A stretch of DNA of 64,000 bases from an uncultured Algibacter sp. (GCF_947490405.1 NZ_CANLGU010000003.1:1-64000); one strand, 5' to 3'. Counted from the stretch's first letter, positions 8,111 to 16,050 are shown. Program-made: numbers and translations. The notes: generated by a model from the letters alone, not told the origin.

Positions 8111-9836
8111 CTAAATCGAAAGTTTTTCTTAAAATATCAATATTTGGGTTTTTCTCTTTTAATTTTTCAAATTTATCAGCTGTTGTGTAGGCATATTTTT
8201 TTTCCAGAACTTCATTAATTGTAATATCTAAACTGATATCAAAATTACTAAGTGTTTTTCTAATATATGCTAATAAATCGTACTGCTGGCGTTCTACTTC
8301 CACTTTGTTTGTAGCGTTAGGAAACTCTAAATGAATAGTTGTTCCTTTTACTTTTGGTGTGTCTATAGATAAAATGGAAGCCAAATTATGTTTCCCGTCG
8401 GTTCTTAATTTTTCAATAAATGTATTCCAAGCGGTAAGGAGTTCTTGTTCGGTAAATGGTTCTTTAGGCAAGTTTTCCTCATCAATAACCACATCCATTT
8501 GCCTAATTTCGTGCTCTTTCTTTGCTCTTATACTTGATAATGAAAGACCAGATGTTCGTTTAGAATCTTGTTTTAAAACAATTTTTGGTGGTTCTTTTAC
8601 TTGAAATTTTTCAACAACTTCAGCAACTTGTTCTAAAGGTTCGGTGTTTTCAGTTATAGCTTCCGCAGAAGGTGTAACGTTTTCGGTTTTGTTAGGTATA
8701 GTAACTGGAATAGGGGTGATGCCCTTTTTCTGGAAGTAAGACGCTGGAATTATGTAATGTTTGCTATTTTTTTTTTCTCCATCATGAGTGATAGAGGCAA
8801 GTTGCATAAGGCACAGTTCAACAAGTAAGCGTTGATTTTTACTTGTTTTGTATTTGAGATCGCAATCGTTGGCAAGATTTATACCTTGCATGAGAAACTC
8901 TTGGGAGGCTTTTTTTGATTGCTCTAAATATTTGGTTTTGGTTTGGTCGCCAACTTCCAACAGCTCAATAGTTTCTTGAGTTTTACTAACTAGTAAATCT
9001 CTAAAGTGTGATGCTAAACCTGCTATAAAATGATGACCATCAAAACCTTTTGAGAGTGTACTATTAAATTGTAATAATAACTCTGGGATTTTATTTTCTA
9101 AAATTAAATCTGTGCTTGTAAAATAGGTTTCGTAATCAAGAACGTTTAAGTTTTCTGTAACGGCTTGTCTAGTTAGGTTTTTGCCTGAAAAACTAACCAC
9201 ACGGTCAAAAATAGAAAGGGCGTCACGCATGGCGCCATCTGCTTTTTGTGCAATAATGTGTAAAGCATCATCTTCGGCAGTTATACCTTGTTCTTCAGCA
9301 ATGTATTTTAGATAGCCTTTGGCATCTTTTACCGTAATGCGTTTAAAATCAAAAATTTGACAACGCGATAAAATGGTTGGGATAATTTTATGTTTCTCAG
9401 TAGTTGCTAAAATAAAAATACAATGCTTTGGTGGCTCTTCTAGAGTTTTAAGAAAGGCATTAAAAGCGGCTTGAGAGAGCATGTGCACCTCGTCAATAAT
9501 ATACACTTTGTATTTCCCAACTTGTGGTGGGATTCTAACTTGGTCTGTTAAACTTCTTATATCATCAACAGAGTTGTTTGAAGCGGCATCGAGTTCGAAG
9601 ATATTAAAAGCAAAATCTTCATCGCCAGTTTCAGAGCCATCACTGTTAATCATTTTAGCTAGAATACGCGCGCAAGTGGTTTTACCAACACCACGAGGCC
9701 CTGTAAAGAGTAAGGCTTGTGCTAAATGATTGTTTTCAATAGCATTAAGTAGGGTATTTGTAATAGCCTGCTGCCCTACAACGTCTTTAAACGTTTGAGG
9801 TCTGTATTTTCTGGCCGATACTACAAAGTGTTCCAA
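8103..9836 (-). CDS. dnaX: DNA polymerase III gamma/tau subunit
   Basis: 577 aa. The N-terminal AAA+ clamp-loader module is clear: YRPQTFKDVVGQ, Walker A GPRGVGKTT (46-54), Walker B DEVHM (115-119), sensor 1 LATTEKHKI and the SRC arginine-finger motif. The four-cysteine zinc module normally found after Walker A is absent: the stretch between ARILAK and FNIFELDAASNN is short, acidic and Cys-free, which I recall as common in flavobacterial DnaX. Domain III and a tau-like C-terminal tail (acidic/Pro linker about 370-450, then a folded end) follow. It loads the beta clamp at the replication fork. A TAACTTTG promoter box lies upstream at 9885-9892. Confidence 0.96.
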   Translation of the reverse strand: MEHFVVSARKYRPQTFKDVVGQQAITNTLLNAIENNHLAQALLFTGPRGVGKTTCARILAKMINSDGSETGDEDFAFNIFELDAASNNSVDDIRSLTDQVRIPPQVGKYKVYIIDEVHMLSQAAFNAFLKTLEEPPKHCIFILATTEKHKIIPTILSRCQIFDFKRITVKDAKGYLKYIAEEQGITAEDDALHIIAQKADGAMRDALSIFDRVVSFSGKNLTRQAVTENLNVLDYETYFTSTDLILENKIPELLLQFNSTLSKGFDGHHFIAGLASHFRDLLVSKTQETIELLEVGDQTKTKYLEQSKKASQEFLMQGINLANDCDLKYKTSKNQRLLVELCLMQLASITHDGEKKNSKHYIIPASYFQKKGITPIPVTIPNKTENVTPSAEAITENTEPLEQVAEVVEKFQVKEPPKIVLKQDSKRTSGLSLSSIRAKKEHEIRQMDVVIDEENLPKEPFTEQELLTAWNTFIEKLRTDGKHNLASILSIDTPKVKGTTIHLEFPNATNKVEVERQQYDLLAYIRKTLSNFDISLDITINEVLEKKYAYTTADKFEKLKEKNPNIDILRKTFDLDV

Positions 9837-9884
9837 TTTTGCTGAATTTATTTCAGCATCTCATGATGCTTTTTGAATTGATAA

Positions 9885-9892
9885 CAAAGTTA
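9885..9892 (-). promoter_or_regulatory. Bacteroidota -7 box upstream of dnaX
   Basis: On the minus strand this reads TAACTTTG, a full match to TANNTTTG. It lies 48 bp before the dnaX ATG. No good -33 element was seen. Confidence 0.4.
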
Positions 9893-10007
9893 AAAATTCA
9901 GTTTTGAAATAGGAATTTTGAAGCTATAATTTAATAGGAGTTATTAACAAAAATTAAACCATTAGGGAATACTAAATCACTTGACTTTGTCAGAAAAAAA
10001 TGATAAC

Positions 10008-10075
10008 TTCGTTTAACGTCGGATATAAAACATTAAAACGATTTTATATCCGTAAAAACATTGTATGCCATTGCG
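10008..10075 (-). repeat. Left attC-like hairpin element bounding the accessory islet
   Basis: On the minus strand this reads GGCATACAA, then an 11-bp perfect stem (CGGATATAAAA 10020-10030 / TTTTATATCCG 10042-10052), then ACGTTAAACGAA. The outer 12 bases TTCGTTTAACGT (10008-10019) are the exact reverse complement of 11715-11726. The architecture, with GTTAAAC matching GTTRRRY at one end, an imperfect palindrome and a conserved opposite end, resembles integron attC recombination sites. It could also be an inverted terminal repeat or a REP-like unit. It lies directly downstream of the 67-aa gene on the same strand. Confidence 0.5.
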
Positions 10076-10093
10076 GAAAAGCCAACTGCAAAT

Positions 10094-10297
10094 TTATGAT
10101 TTAGACTTCCTTCGTGTTGGACACATAACTTGCTTCTCTTTGAATTGACCGATTTCCTCTCTTAACGTTTGATTGATATTTTGGATTAGGTCATTTTGAA
10201 ATTTCATAATCCCTAATAAATCGTGCATTGCGTTTAGATTTTCTAATTGCTTATAAACAATCTCTTCTAAATCGGCTTTGGTATATCTTTTGCTCAT
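10094..10297 (-). CDS. Small helical protein of unknown function in the accessory islet
   Basis: 67 aa and highly charged. A predicted amphipathic helix or coiled coil (LEEIVYKQLENLNAMHDLL, then LIQNINQTLREEIGQFKEK) ends in a basic tail with a single Cys (CPTRRKSKS). I do not recognise a family. It is divergent from the XRE/327-aa pair (141 bp to the XRE start), and its 3' end runs into the left attC-like element. The ORF is short, so its reality rests on context and composition. Confidence 0.5.
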   Translation of the reverse strand: MSKRYTKADLEEIVYKQLENLNAMHDLLGIMKFQNDLIQNINQTLREEIGQFKEKQVMCPTRRKSKS

Positions 10298-10437
10298 AAT
10301 CTATAAGTATTGAAAAGTATTCTTTAGAATTTCTAAACAGATCTATTTAAAATCTATCGAAATTAAAAATAAAACTTTAGAAATTCTATAATTTTCTTTT
10401 CAAGAGCTAAATTTATATCAACAAATTCGAAAGATTT

Positions 10438-10653
10438 ATGACTTCTTTAGGGCTATACTTAACAAAAAAATCAGTTAATAGAGCAATGGTTTCAAGAAGA
10501 ACAGGAATTAGTCAAGCAAGACTATCTCAACTGACTTCAAACGAATCAACAAAACTCCGAGCAGATGAATTGTATTTAATTGCTCTTGCAATTGATATTG
10601 ACCCAGGAGAAATGTTTAAAGAAATTTTTGAGGGCATGAAATTGGAGCAATAA
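10438..10653 (+). CDS. Small XRE-family (Cro/C1-type) helix-turn-helix regulator
   Basis: 71 aa, essentially one HTH_3 domain: SLGLYLTKKSVNRAMVSRRT, then GISQARLSQLTSN (recognition helix region), then LRADELYLIALAIDIDPGEM. The stop is 13 bp before the start of the 327-aa gene, implying co-transcription. Single-domain XRE proteins next to an accessory effector are common in toxin-antitoxin and defence cassettes, where they autoregulate; that role is inferred. The AT-rich intergenic region 10298-10437 would be the natural operator. Confidence 0.82.
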   Translation: MTSLGLYLTKKSVNRAMVSRRTGISQARLSQLTSNESTKLRADELYLIALAIDIDPGEMFKEIFEGMKLEQ

Positions 10654-10666
10654 GAACAATTATCAA

Positions 10667-11650
10667 ATGAAGAAATTTTTATACTATCCAAATTTAGAAC
10701 CACCAAATACAGAATGGCTAAAATTCTCTATTCTTTATTTAGAAAGGTTTGAAAGTATTGTTCCTTATGGAAGACAACATTTAATTTCAGATGAATATAG
10801 AAGATTATCTAACGAAACCGACTTGGTCGAAATGTATTCACCTGAATATATGCAAGGAGAAAGAGCTTCAATTAAATCAATTGAGGAAGCTCAAAAGTTT
10901 TTGCGAGACCCATACGGACGTGGACCTCTAATGAATAGAGTAAACATAGAAAGGAGTTGGAGAAACGAAAGAAATTGGACATATCAAATATTTTCGGAAA
11001 AATTCTCATATCGATTTGGAGAATTTTGCGAAAGTGAAAGAATAGGGCGAAGGAATGGAGAGGGTTTGTTGTTACCTAAAGAATTAGCCTTTTTATTTAT
11101 GACTCATTTAGCTCAAGAAATTTCATATGAGAGAGACGGTTCGATAATAACAGACAATATTGAATTTGACAATTATTCAAATTTCTCAAGAGTTCATAAC
11201 TCTGGAGTACGAAATAGAAACAAGTTTATGAAAGGAATTATAAACTTGCTCGTACCTGCAAATATTTCAGAAATAGGATTTGACAGATTAATTGAATTCA
11301 GAAATAGAAATAGAGAAAGTATTACTGTATTCAATAATCAAATCAATCTTTTAGAAGATTCAATTGGAAACGGAATTACAGAAAGAGATTTTATAAACAG
11401 CTTCAATAATATTTATTCCGAATTAACGAGAGAAATAGTCCTTATGGGAATTGGACTTGCTTCAATCCCTTTTGCGACATATATGCTTATTAATAATCCA
11501 CAGGCTCTATCAGCGGAATATTCAAAAGAAATATTAGGAGCACTTGGAATAGGAATTGGAGGAACATACGCAATAAAAAGAGCTCTTTTTGACACTAGAG
11601 AAAAGAGACTTTGTAAAAAATATTTAACAAATGTTGAACGACTAAAATAA
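10667..11650 (+). CDS. Uncharacterised 327-aa protein with C-terminal membrane segments (possibly DUF6236)
   Basis: The N-terminal part is soluble and begins KKFLYYPNLEPPNTEWLKFS, with a conserved-looking core (IVPYGRQHLISDEY, LLLPKELAFLFMTHLAQEIS). Near residues 255-300 there is a hydrophobic stretch (IVLMGIGLASIPFATYMLI) and a glycine-rich second one (ILGALGIGIGGTYA), so the C-terminus is probably membrane-inserted. The start resembles DUF6236-type proteins from memory, which I cannot confirm. No nuclease, kinase or NTPase motif is seen. It is co-transcribed with the XRE regulator and followed within one base by the right attC-like element, like a gene in a mobile cassette. Function unknown; a defence or addiction role is a hypothesis from context only. 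Confidence 0.75.
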   Translation: MKKFLYYPNLEPPNTEWLKFSILYLERFESIVPYGRQHLISDEYRRLSNETDLVEMYSPEYMQGERASIKSIEEAQKFLRDPYGRGPLMNRVNIERSWRNERNWTYQIFSEKFSYRFGEFCESERIGRRNGEGLLLPKELAFLFMTHLAQEISYERDGSIITDNIEFDNYSNFSRVHNSGVRNRNKFMKGIINLLVPANISEIGFDRLIEFRNRNRESITVFNNQINLLEDSIGNGITERDFINSFNNIYSELTREIVLMGIGLASIPFATYMLINNPQALSAEYSKEILGALGIGIGGTYAIKRALFDTREKRLCKKYLTNVERLK

Positions 11651-11726
11651 CGGCATACAACAAGGTATAAAATGCATAGCCACCCTGCGGGATGGCTACG
11701 ACATCTTATACAGAACGTTAAACGAA
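11651..11726 (+). repeat. Right attC-like hairpin element bounding the accessory islet
   Basis: It starts CGGCATACAACAAGG directly after the stop codon of the 327-aa gene, contains an imperfect stem (GTATAAAATG...TAGCCACCC / GGGATGGCTA...ATCTTATAC, loop TGC), and ends ACGTTAAACGAA (11715-11726). The last 12 bases are a perfect inverted copy of 10008-10019, and GGCATACAA is shared with the left element, while the stem sequences differ. Conserved ends with variable stems are typical of attC sites. No integrase gene is in the window. Confidence 0.5.
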
Positions 11727-11783
11727 CCTTCCCAAAAAGACACCAACTTTCATTTTAAAAAACACTAGACTAGCAAGCACCCC

Positions 11784-11900
11784 CGCGTTAAGGATTGCAG
11801 TGGAAAGCCCACAGCTTTTGCGCCTTAGCGCATAAGCGAGGACTTGTAGCGGAAAGCCTGACCTATATCCTGAACTAAATTCAGGATATAGGTAACGCCC
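11784..11900 (+). ncRNA. Structured intergenic element, copy A
   Basis: A segment of about 115 nt highly similar to 55743-55838. The closing stem is GCGTTA (11785-11790) / TAACGC (11893-11898). An internal hairpin is CTTTTGCGC-CTTA-GCGCATAAG, and the motif GGAAAGCC occurs twice. A variable arm, CCTATATCCTGAA / TTCAGGATATAGG, pairs perfectly for 13 bp here but is replaced by a very short CCC/GGT arm in copy B. Preserved pairing with changed sequence supports a folded RNA or single-stranded DNA element. It lies about 53 bp upstream of rnpB. I recall similar dispersed sequences in other Flavobacteriaceae but cannot name the family. Confidence 0.5.
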
Positions 11901-11940
11901 AAATAATTAATTTTATTTAGATTATACAATTTAGGAATTG

Positions 11941-11948
11941 TAATTTTG
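11941..11948 (+). promoter_or_regulatory. Bacteroidota -7 box of rnpB
   Basis: TAATTTTG matches TANNTTTG. Transcription would begin around 11951-11953, which is just where the P1 helix of the RNase P RNA starts (AGTAAATC at 11953), so promoter and RNA 5' end support each other. Confidence 0.6.
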
Positions 11949-11951
11949 CAG

Positions 11952-12326
11952 CAGTAAATCGCCTTATCGCTTTTGTGCTGAATTTGTTCCAGTAGCTTAT
12001 GCTTTTTAACTTTTAAGTTAATTTAGAAAGGTATTGAAACAAGTTTAGCATTAAAAGAGGAAAGTCCGAACACCATAGTGCAACGTAGTGGTTAACGGCC
12101 ACCAACCGAGAGGTTAGGAAAAGTGCAACAGAAAGTATGTACAGGTTATGCTGTAGTGAAACCAGGTAAACTCTATGTGGTGCAATGCTATGTAAACCAG
12201 CGTTTGAAGGCGGCACGCTTGATGCTGGAGGGTAAGCAGCTAGAGTGTATTGGTAACAATACATGTAGATAAATGATAAGGGATTCGTTGATGCGAATTA
12301 CAGAATTCGGCTTATAGATTTACTTA
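11952..12326 (+). ncRNA. rnpB: RNase P RNA (type A)
   Basis: About 375 nt, typical for bacterial type A. It contains the universal GAGGAAAGTCCG (12057-12068), an ACAGAAA segment near 12129, GGTAAACTC (12165-12173) and the 3' signature ACAGAATTCGGCTTAT (12299-12314). The 5' and 3' ends pair as P1 (AGTAAATC 11953-11960 with GATTTACT 12317-12324). P2 forms from CCTTATC (about 11963-11969) with GATAAGG (near 12275). A GATTCG...CGAATT hairpin lies between P2' and the 3' signature. This ribozyme subunit matures tRNA 5' ends. A promoter box precedes it and a strong intrinsic terminator follows. Confidence 0.95.
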
Positions 12327-12333
12327 TAAATAA

Positions 12334-12361
12334 TAAACCCTTCTTATTTAAGAAGGGTTTA
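12334..12361 (+). terminator. Intrinsic terminator of rnpB
   Basis: Perfect 13-bp stem TAAACCCTTCTTA / TAAGAAGGGTTTA with a TT loop, placed 8 bp after the mature RNA end. The A/T-rich flanks make it plausible as a bidirectional terminator shared with the convergent gene at 12406. Confidence 0.85.
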
Positions 12362-12405
12362 TGTTTAAAACAAAGTTGGTTACTCTAGGTAATTGGTAGA
12401 TTACT

Positions 12406-13158
12406 TTATTCTTCTTTTTTTGAAACGTAAGCTAAATCTGGGCGCATTGCTCCGCTGTATTCTTCCATTCTGCTAGTATAGTTCATTACTTTACTAAATA
12501 CGTCCCAACGATCTGGACCTAAAACCTCGCGGTTAGCTTTTTCTCTTTTTGCTGAATCTATTTCATCTTTTGCTGAAACAGAAACCATGTAATATTGTTC
12601 CATTTGCCCCATACCGTTAGTGTATACACGGTAGTATTCTGTTGAGCCTTTTTCTTTAAAAAATGCTTTAACAGCCTTCATGCCTTCGTGCATCTTTTTT
12701 CCGTTTTCTGGTGTGAAGTACATGTAAAACCATTTGCGGTAGTTTTCATCGTCGGGTGCATTTACTTGGCCTTCTGGCATATAAGATAACTCATCATCTC
12801 TTACAACAATATAAGTACCATGAGTATCGTAGCATTTATCAAAACGTTCGAACATTTCTCCAAACTTATCACCCATAGCTTCTGCCATATCTGCCATTGG
12901 ACGCTCATCTAAATCTGCCATTTTCTCAATAGGGGTGATGTAAAAATATTTGAAATCATTTGAGCTAGCTGCATACCATGTACCTTGAACATTGTGCTCT
13001 TTACAGGCTGTATTAAACTCTTTTGCTATGGCTTCATACTCCATAACTTTAGATGGTTTTACATTGTCTTGATGGATTTGAAAAGCTTGTTGAGCTTGAG
13101 AGAAATTTGCTGTTAGGCACACTATAAGTGCCAATAAAATGGATTTAATAGTTTTCAT
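12406..13158 (-). CDS. Secreted protein of unknown function
   Basis: 250 aa with a standard signal peptide (MKTIKSILLALIVCLTANFS, then QAQ). The mature region contains two internally similar parts (each with KVMEYEAIAKEFN- or HEGMKAVKAFFKEKG-type helices followed by YY-rich strands such as EYYRVYTNGMGQMEQYYMVS), suggesting a duplicated dimeric alpha/beta-barrel-like fold. I cannot assign a family. The SnoaL-like lipoprotein gene lies 27 bp upstream on the same strand, so the two are probably one operon. The terminator at 12334-12361 lies beyond its stop. Confidence 0.72.
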   Translation of the reverse strand: MKTIKSILLALIVCLTANFSQAQQAFQIHQDNVKPSKVMEYEAIAKEFNTACKEHNVQGTWYAASSNDFKYFYITPIEKMADLDERPMADMAEAMGDKFGEMFERFDKCYDTHGTYIVVRDDELSYMPEGQVNAPDDENYRKWFYMYFTPENGKKMHEGMKAVKAFFKEKGSTEYYRVYTNGMGQMEQYYMVSVSAKDEIDSAKREKANREVLGPDRWDVFSKVMNYTSRMEEYSGAMRPDLAYVSKKEE

Positions 13159-13185
13159 AAATTATATATTTGGTTGGTTAATATT

Positions 13186-13704
13186 TTATTCTTCAGATGT
13201 TTCTGCTTCTAGTGCAGCTTTGGCTTTTTCTATACCTGCTAAGGTTTTGTTTATTCCGGCGGTATCATAATAGGCATATTCTTGTGTGATTTTTCCGTTT
13301 ACAAACTCTACGGTTAAGTGTACAGGAATTACTAAATTTTCATCAGTAATTTTAGCTTTTCCTCCCCAGTTATTCCAATAGTTTACCCATGTTTTACCTT
13401 TTTTGTCTATTATCATCTCATAGATACCGCCTTCTTTGGAAAACCCGTAAGAAGAAAAATTTGAAAGCATACCTTTCATGCCTTCCAGCATTTGGTCTGG
13501 AGATGCTCCTTTGTTGGTATTGTGGAATATTTTTGCAGTATCAGCAAAATTGGCTTTCCAGGTTGCCCAATCTTGGGCTTCGTAGGCTGTTATGCCTTTT
13601 TTTAAAGTTTCAATTTCTGCCGATTCCTCAAAATACCGTTGTGGTTTGTTTTGGCAAGCTATAAACATGGTTACAGCTAATGCTAATAGAAAAATTTTCT
13701 TCAT
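13186..13704 (-). CDS. SnoaL/NTF2-like lipoprotein
   Basis: Start set at ATG 13704, giving 172 aa with a clean lipoprotein signal (MKKIFLLALAVTMFIAC). A longer frame from 13758 adds 18 residues that break this signal and is rejected. The mature part has the NTF2/SnoaL pattern: a first helix with IETLKKGITAYEAQDWATWK, then FADTAKIFHN, and strands ending VEFVNGKITQEYAYYD. Members of this fold act as cyclases, isomerases or ligand binders; no specific active site is recognisable here. It is probably the first gene of a unit with the secreted protein at 12406. Confidence 0.78.
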   Translation of the reverse strand: MKKIFLLALAVTMFIACQNKPQRYFEESAEIETLKKGITAYEAQDWATWKANFADTAKIFHNTNKGASPDQMLEGMKGMLSNFSSYGFSKEGGIYEMIIDKKGKTWVNYWNNWGGKAKITDENLVIPVHLTVEFVNGKITQEYAYYDTAGINKTLAGIEKAKAALEAETSEE

Positions 13705-13866
13705 TTTTATTATGGTTTTAAAGGTTAGTTTAAAATGAAAACCATAAAATAGACACAAAAAAATATTGTTTTTTTTGAGAGATTAAAATAGATGTAGAGC
13801 CGGGGAGGCTCTTAAGGAGATTTCTAAATTACTGAAAAAAAACGAGTTATAAAAATATAAATTGAG

Positions 13867-14406
13867 TTAGTCTTTTTCAAAAAAGCTAAAAACATTACCG
13901 CCATAACTTTTTGAATATTGATAGTTTTCTAACTCTGAGAGGTTGGTGTGTTTAGAGTGTTCTATTATTAAAAGACCATCCTCAAGCAATATATTATTAG
14001 TAAAAACCAAGTTTGATATTTTAGCAAATTGCTCATCTGAGAAATTATAAGGTGGGTCGGCAAATATAATGTTTGATTGGATGTTTGTTTTTTCTAAGAA
14101 TTTAAAAACATCACTTTTAATAGTTTGAATTGGCATTTCAAATTTCTCTGAAGTTTGGTTTATAAATTTTATACAACCAAAATCTTGATCTACAGATATT
14201 ATTTGCTCGGTGCCTCTTGAAGCAAACTCATAACTAATATTACCTGTGCCTGCAAAAAGATCTAAGACAGAAATTTCATTAAAATAATAGTAGTTATTTA
14301 GAATATTAAAAAGAGATTCTTTTGCCATGTCTGTAGTAGGGCGTACAGGTAAATTTTTTGGTGCTACAATCTTTCTGCTTTTATATAATCCTGATATAAT
14401 TCTCAT
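13867..14406 (-). CDS. rsmD: 16S rRNA (guanine966-N2)-methyltransferase RsmD
   Basis: 179 aa with family-typical landmarks: N-terminal MRIISGLYKSRKI, VRPTTDMAKESLFNIL, the SAM-binding motif LDLFAGTGNISYE and the catalytic tetrad DPPY in IIFADPPYNF. The enzyme methylates N2 of G966 in 16S rRNA in the assembling small subunit. Its ATG overlaps the upstream DUF3822 gene by 4 bp, an arrangement I recall as conserved in Flavobacteriia. Confidence 0.95.
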   Translation of the reverse strand: MRIISGLYKSRKIVAPKNLPVRPTTDMAKESLFNILNNYYYFNEISVLDLFAGTGNISYEFASRGTEQIISVDQDFGCIKFINQTSEKFEMPIQTIKSDVFKFLEKTNIQSNIIFADPPYNFSDEQFAKISNLVFTNNILLEDGLLIIEHSKHTNLSELENYQYSKSYGGNVFSFFEKD

Positions 14407-15227
14407 GAAAAACTTTTAAGTAAACTAAAGTTTGAATGTTCTGAATTTGGTTTGCTAGCGTACTTGAAACCATCATTTCTATTACCAAAACTTACATTAC
14501 GAATGTATTTGTATACTATATTATATAAAATATCATTTTCGGTTATATCTCCTAATAAAACTAAATTTAGCGTTTCTGGATTAAGATTTAACTGTTCTGC
14601 AGTAAAGAGTATGTAGTATATAAAATCTTCTTTTGAATTGTAGCTAAATGTATTGTAAAGCTTAAGTTTTCCTTTTTCTGTTACAATAATCTCAAAATGA
14701 TTAAAACCAACGTGGATGTATACTTTTGTATCTATTGATTCTTTTTCAATTTTTAGAATAGATTCTATTAAAACAGATGATTTATGTTTAAAAGTAAATG
14801 CCCCAAACTTATCGTAGATATAATTATTTATGTTTATATAAGGGACATATACATTTACACTATTATTTTCTAAAATAGGATCGTGAGCAATAAAATCTGA
14901 TTTTAAAATTTTAGAATTAAACTTCAAATAATCTGCTAAATGGTTTTTGTCGAATAATGATTCAGGAACCAAGGTTGAAAGATCATTATCATGAATAATC
15001 GTTACATTTTTAAAATCCTCATTTAAAGCAGTATTTTTTTTTAATAAATAATCCAATGTGTCTAACGCTTCAAGAGGATTTAGTTGTTTTTCAAATCGAT
15101 GTACTTTTAAAACCTCTATTGTATTAGAGTTTCGGTTTAGTATACAAAAAGAAAGTCCACTCAAACTTAGTTGAATGGACAATTCTAGATTAGTTAGTTT
15201 GTTAGAGTTATTATTCGTTATCGCCAT
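14403..15227 (-). CDS. DUF3822 family protein
   Basis: 274 aa from ATG 15227 (MAITNNNSNK). Upstream ATGs at 15248 and 15263 also exist but lie deeper inside the preceding gene. The protein contains LELSIQLSLSGLSFCIL near the start and paired beta-alpha elements (KVYIHVGFNHFEIIV, NLVLLGDI) like an actin/ASKHA-type fold, as I recall for DUF3822 of Bacteroidota. Function unknown. It overlaps rsmD by 4 bp and the upstream gene by 17 bp, so the three are translationally coupled. Confidence 0.75.
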   Translation of the reverse strand: MAITNNNSNKLTNLELSIQLSLSGLSFCILNRNSNTIEVLKVHRFEKQLNPLEALDTLDYLLKKNTALNEDFKNVTIIHDNDLSTLVPESLFDKNHLADYLKFNSKILKSDFIAHDPILENNSVNVYVPYININNYIYDKFGAFTFKHKSSVLIESILKIEKESIDTKVYIHVGFNHFEIIVTEKGKLKLYNTFSYNSKEDFIYYILFTAEQLNLNPETLNLVLLGDITENDILYNIVYKYIRNVSFGNRNDGFKYASKPNSEHSNFSLLKSFS

Positions 15228-15948
15228 ATGTTTTTGGCCAGTTTCCATTTGTTTTAACTTCATCCATAGAACCTACTTTTAAAACATCTCCATTAACACC
15301 ATCTACTGATACTACTTGGTTTTCTTGTACAAGTAAATCTTTATCTTGGTCGAATAAAAGAACATTCTTTTTTACAGAAGCTTCAAATACCGGTATGTTA
15401 ATATCATTCTGTTCTATAAATCCACTTTTCATTACAAATTTAGCACCTTCTTCACCAACGGGTACATTCATCATCGTTTTGTATCTGTTAGATGTTTTAA
15501 ACAATGAATCTTTAACAGGTACAAAGCCTAAAGTATCTATAATTACAATATCTTTTGTTGTATCTACACCATAACGCTTAGTTAATTCTTCATCAATAAT
15601 ACTCGAATCTCTACGTTGTGTGATGGTGAATTCTGCAGTATCTATAAATTTAATTAAGCCATTAAAATCTTTGGCGAATTTTCCTGTTACTTGTCTGTGT
15701 GCTAATTGTGAGTCTCTAATATCTTTTAAACTCTCAATAACTAAAGCATAACGTTTATTCTTTAATTTATTAAATTTAATTGGTTCATAGATTGATAAAT
15801 ACGTTTGGTAACCTAAAAATGCAATTAATACCCAAAGTAAGACAGTTAGAATAGGCTTAAACTTAGCAGGTATAAATTTATCAACAAGTTTAACCAAACC
15901 TATTGTTACTAAAATGACTGCAATTGCAACAAGAATAAAATTTAACAT
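15211..15948 (-). CDS. Conserved inner-membrane protein of unknown function
   Basis: 245 aa. Two N-terminal transmembrane helices (about 3-22 and 31-50: LNFILVAIAVILVTIGLVKL and FKPILTVLLWVLIAFLGYQT) precede a soluble domain of about 190 residues that is probably periplasmic (RYALVIESLKDIRDSQLAHR, then FTITQRRDSSI). The domain start resembles what is seen beside DUF3822/rsmD in other flavobacteria. No catalytic motif is seen. First gene of the unit ending in rsmD. Confidence 0.75.
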   Translation of the reverse strand: MLNFILVAIAVILVTIGLVKLVDKFIPAKFKPILTVLLWVLIAFLGYQTYLSIYEPIKFNKLKNKRYALVIESLKDIRDSQLAHRQVTGKFAKDFNGLIKFIDTAEFTITQRRDSSIIDEELTKRYGVDTTKDIVIIDTLGFVPVKDSLFKTSNRYKTMMNVPVGEEGAKFVMKSGFIEQNDINIPVFEASVKKNVLLFDQDKDLLVQENQVVSVDGVNGDVLKVGSMDEVKTNGNWPKTYGDNE

Positions 15949-16042
15949 AGTATGTTATTTAATTAAAATTTAATTTAATGGTATTTAGCAAATCTACAAT
16001 TTTTTTTTAATCGTTAAAACCAAAGCGCATAAAAATCATTTC

Positions 16043-16050
16043 TATCTTTG
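16043..16050 (+). promoter_or_regulatory. Bacteroidota -7 box upstream of the RecD-like helicase
   Basis: TATCTTTG matches TANNTTTG and lies 28 bp before the ATG at 16079. Confidence 0.4.

Noticed and set aside
12013-12264. 83-codon minus-strand ORF
   Set aside because: Lies inside rnpB, antisense to the conserved RNase P RNA core.
13796-13812. Hairpin AGAGCC-GGGGA-GGCTCT between the SnoaL-like gene and rsmD
   Set aside because: Only 6 bp with no T-run on either strand; not enough to call a terminator.
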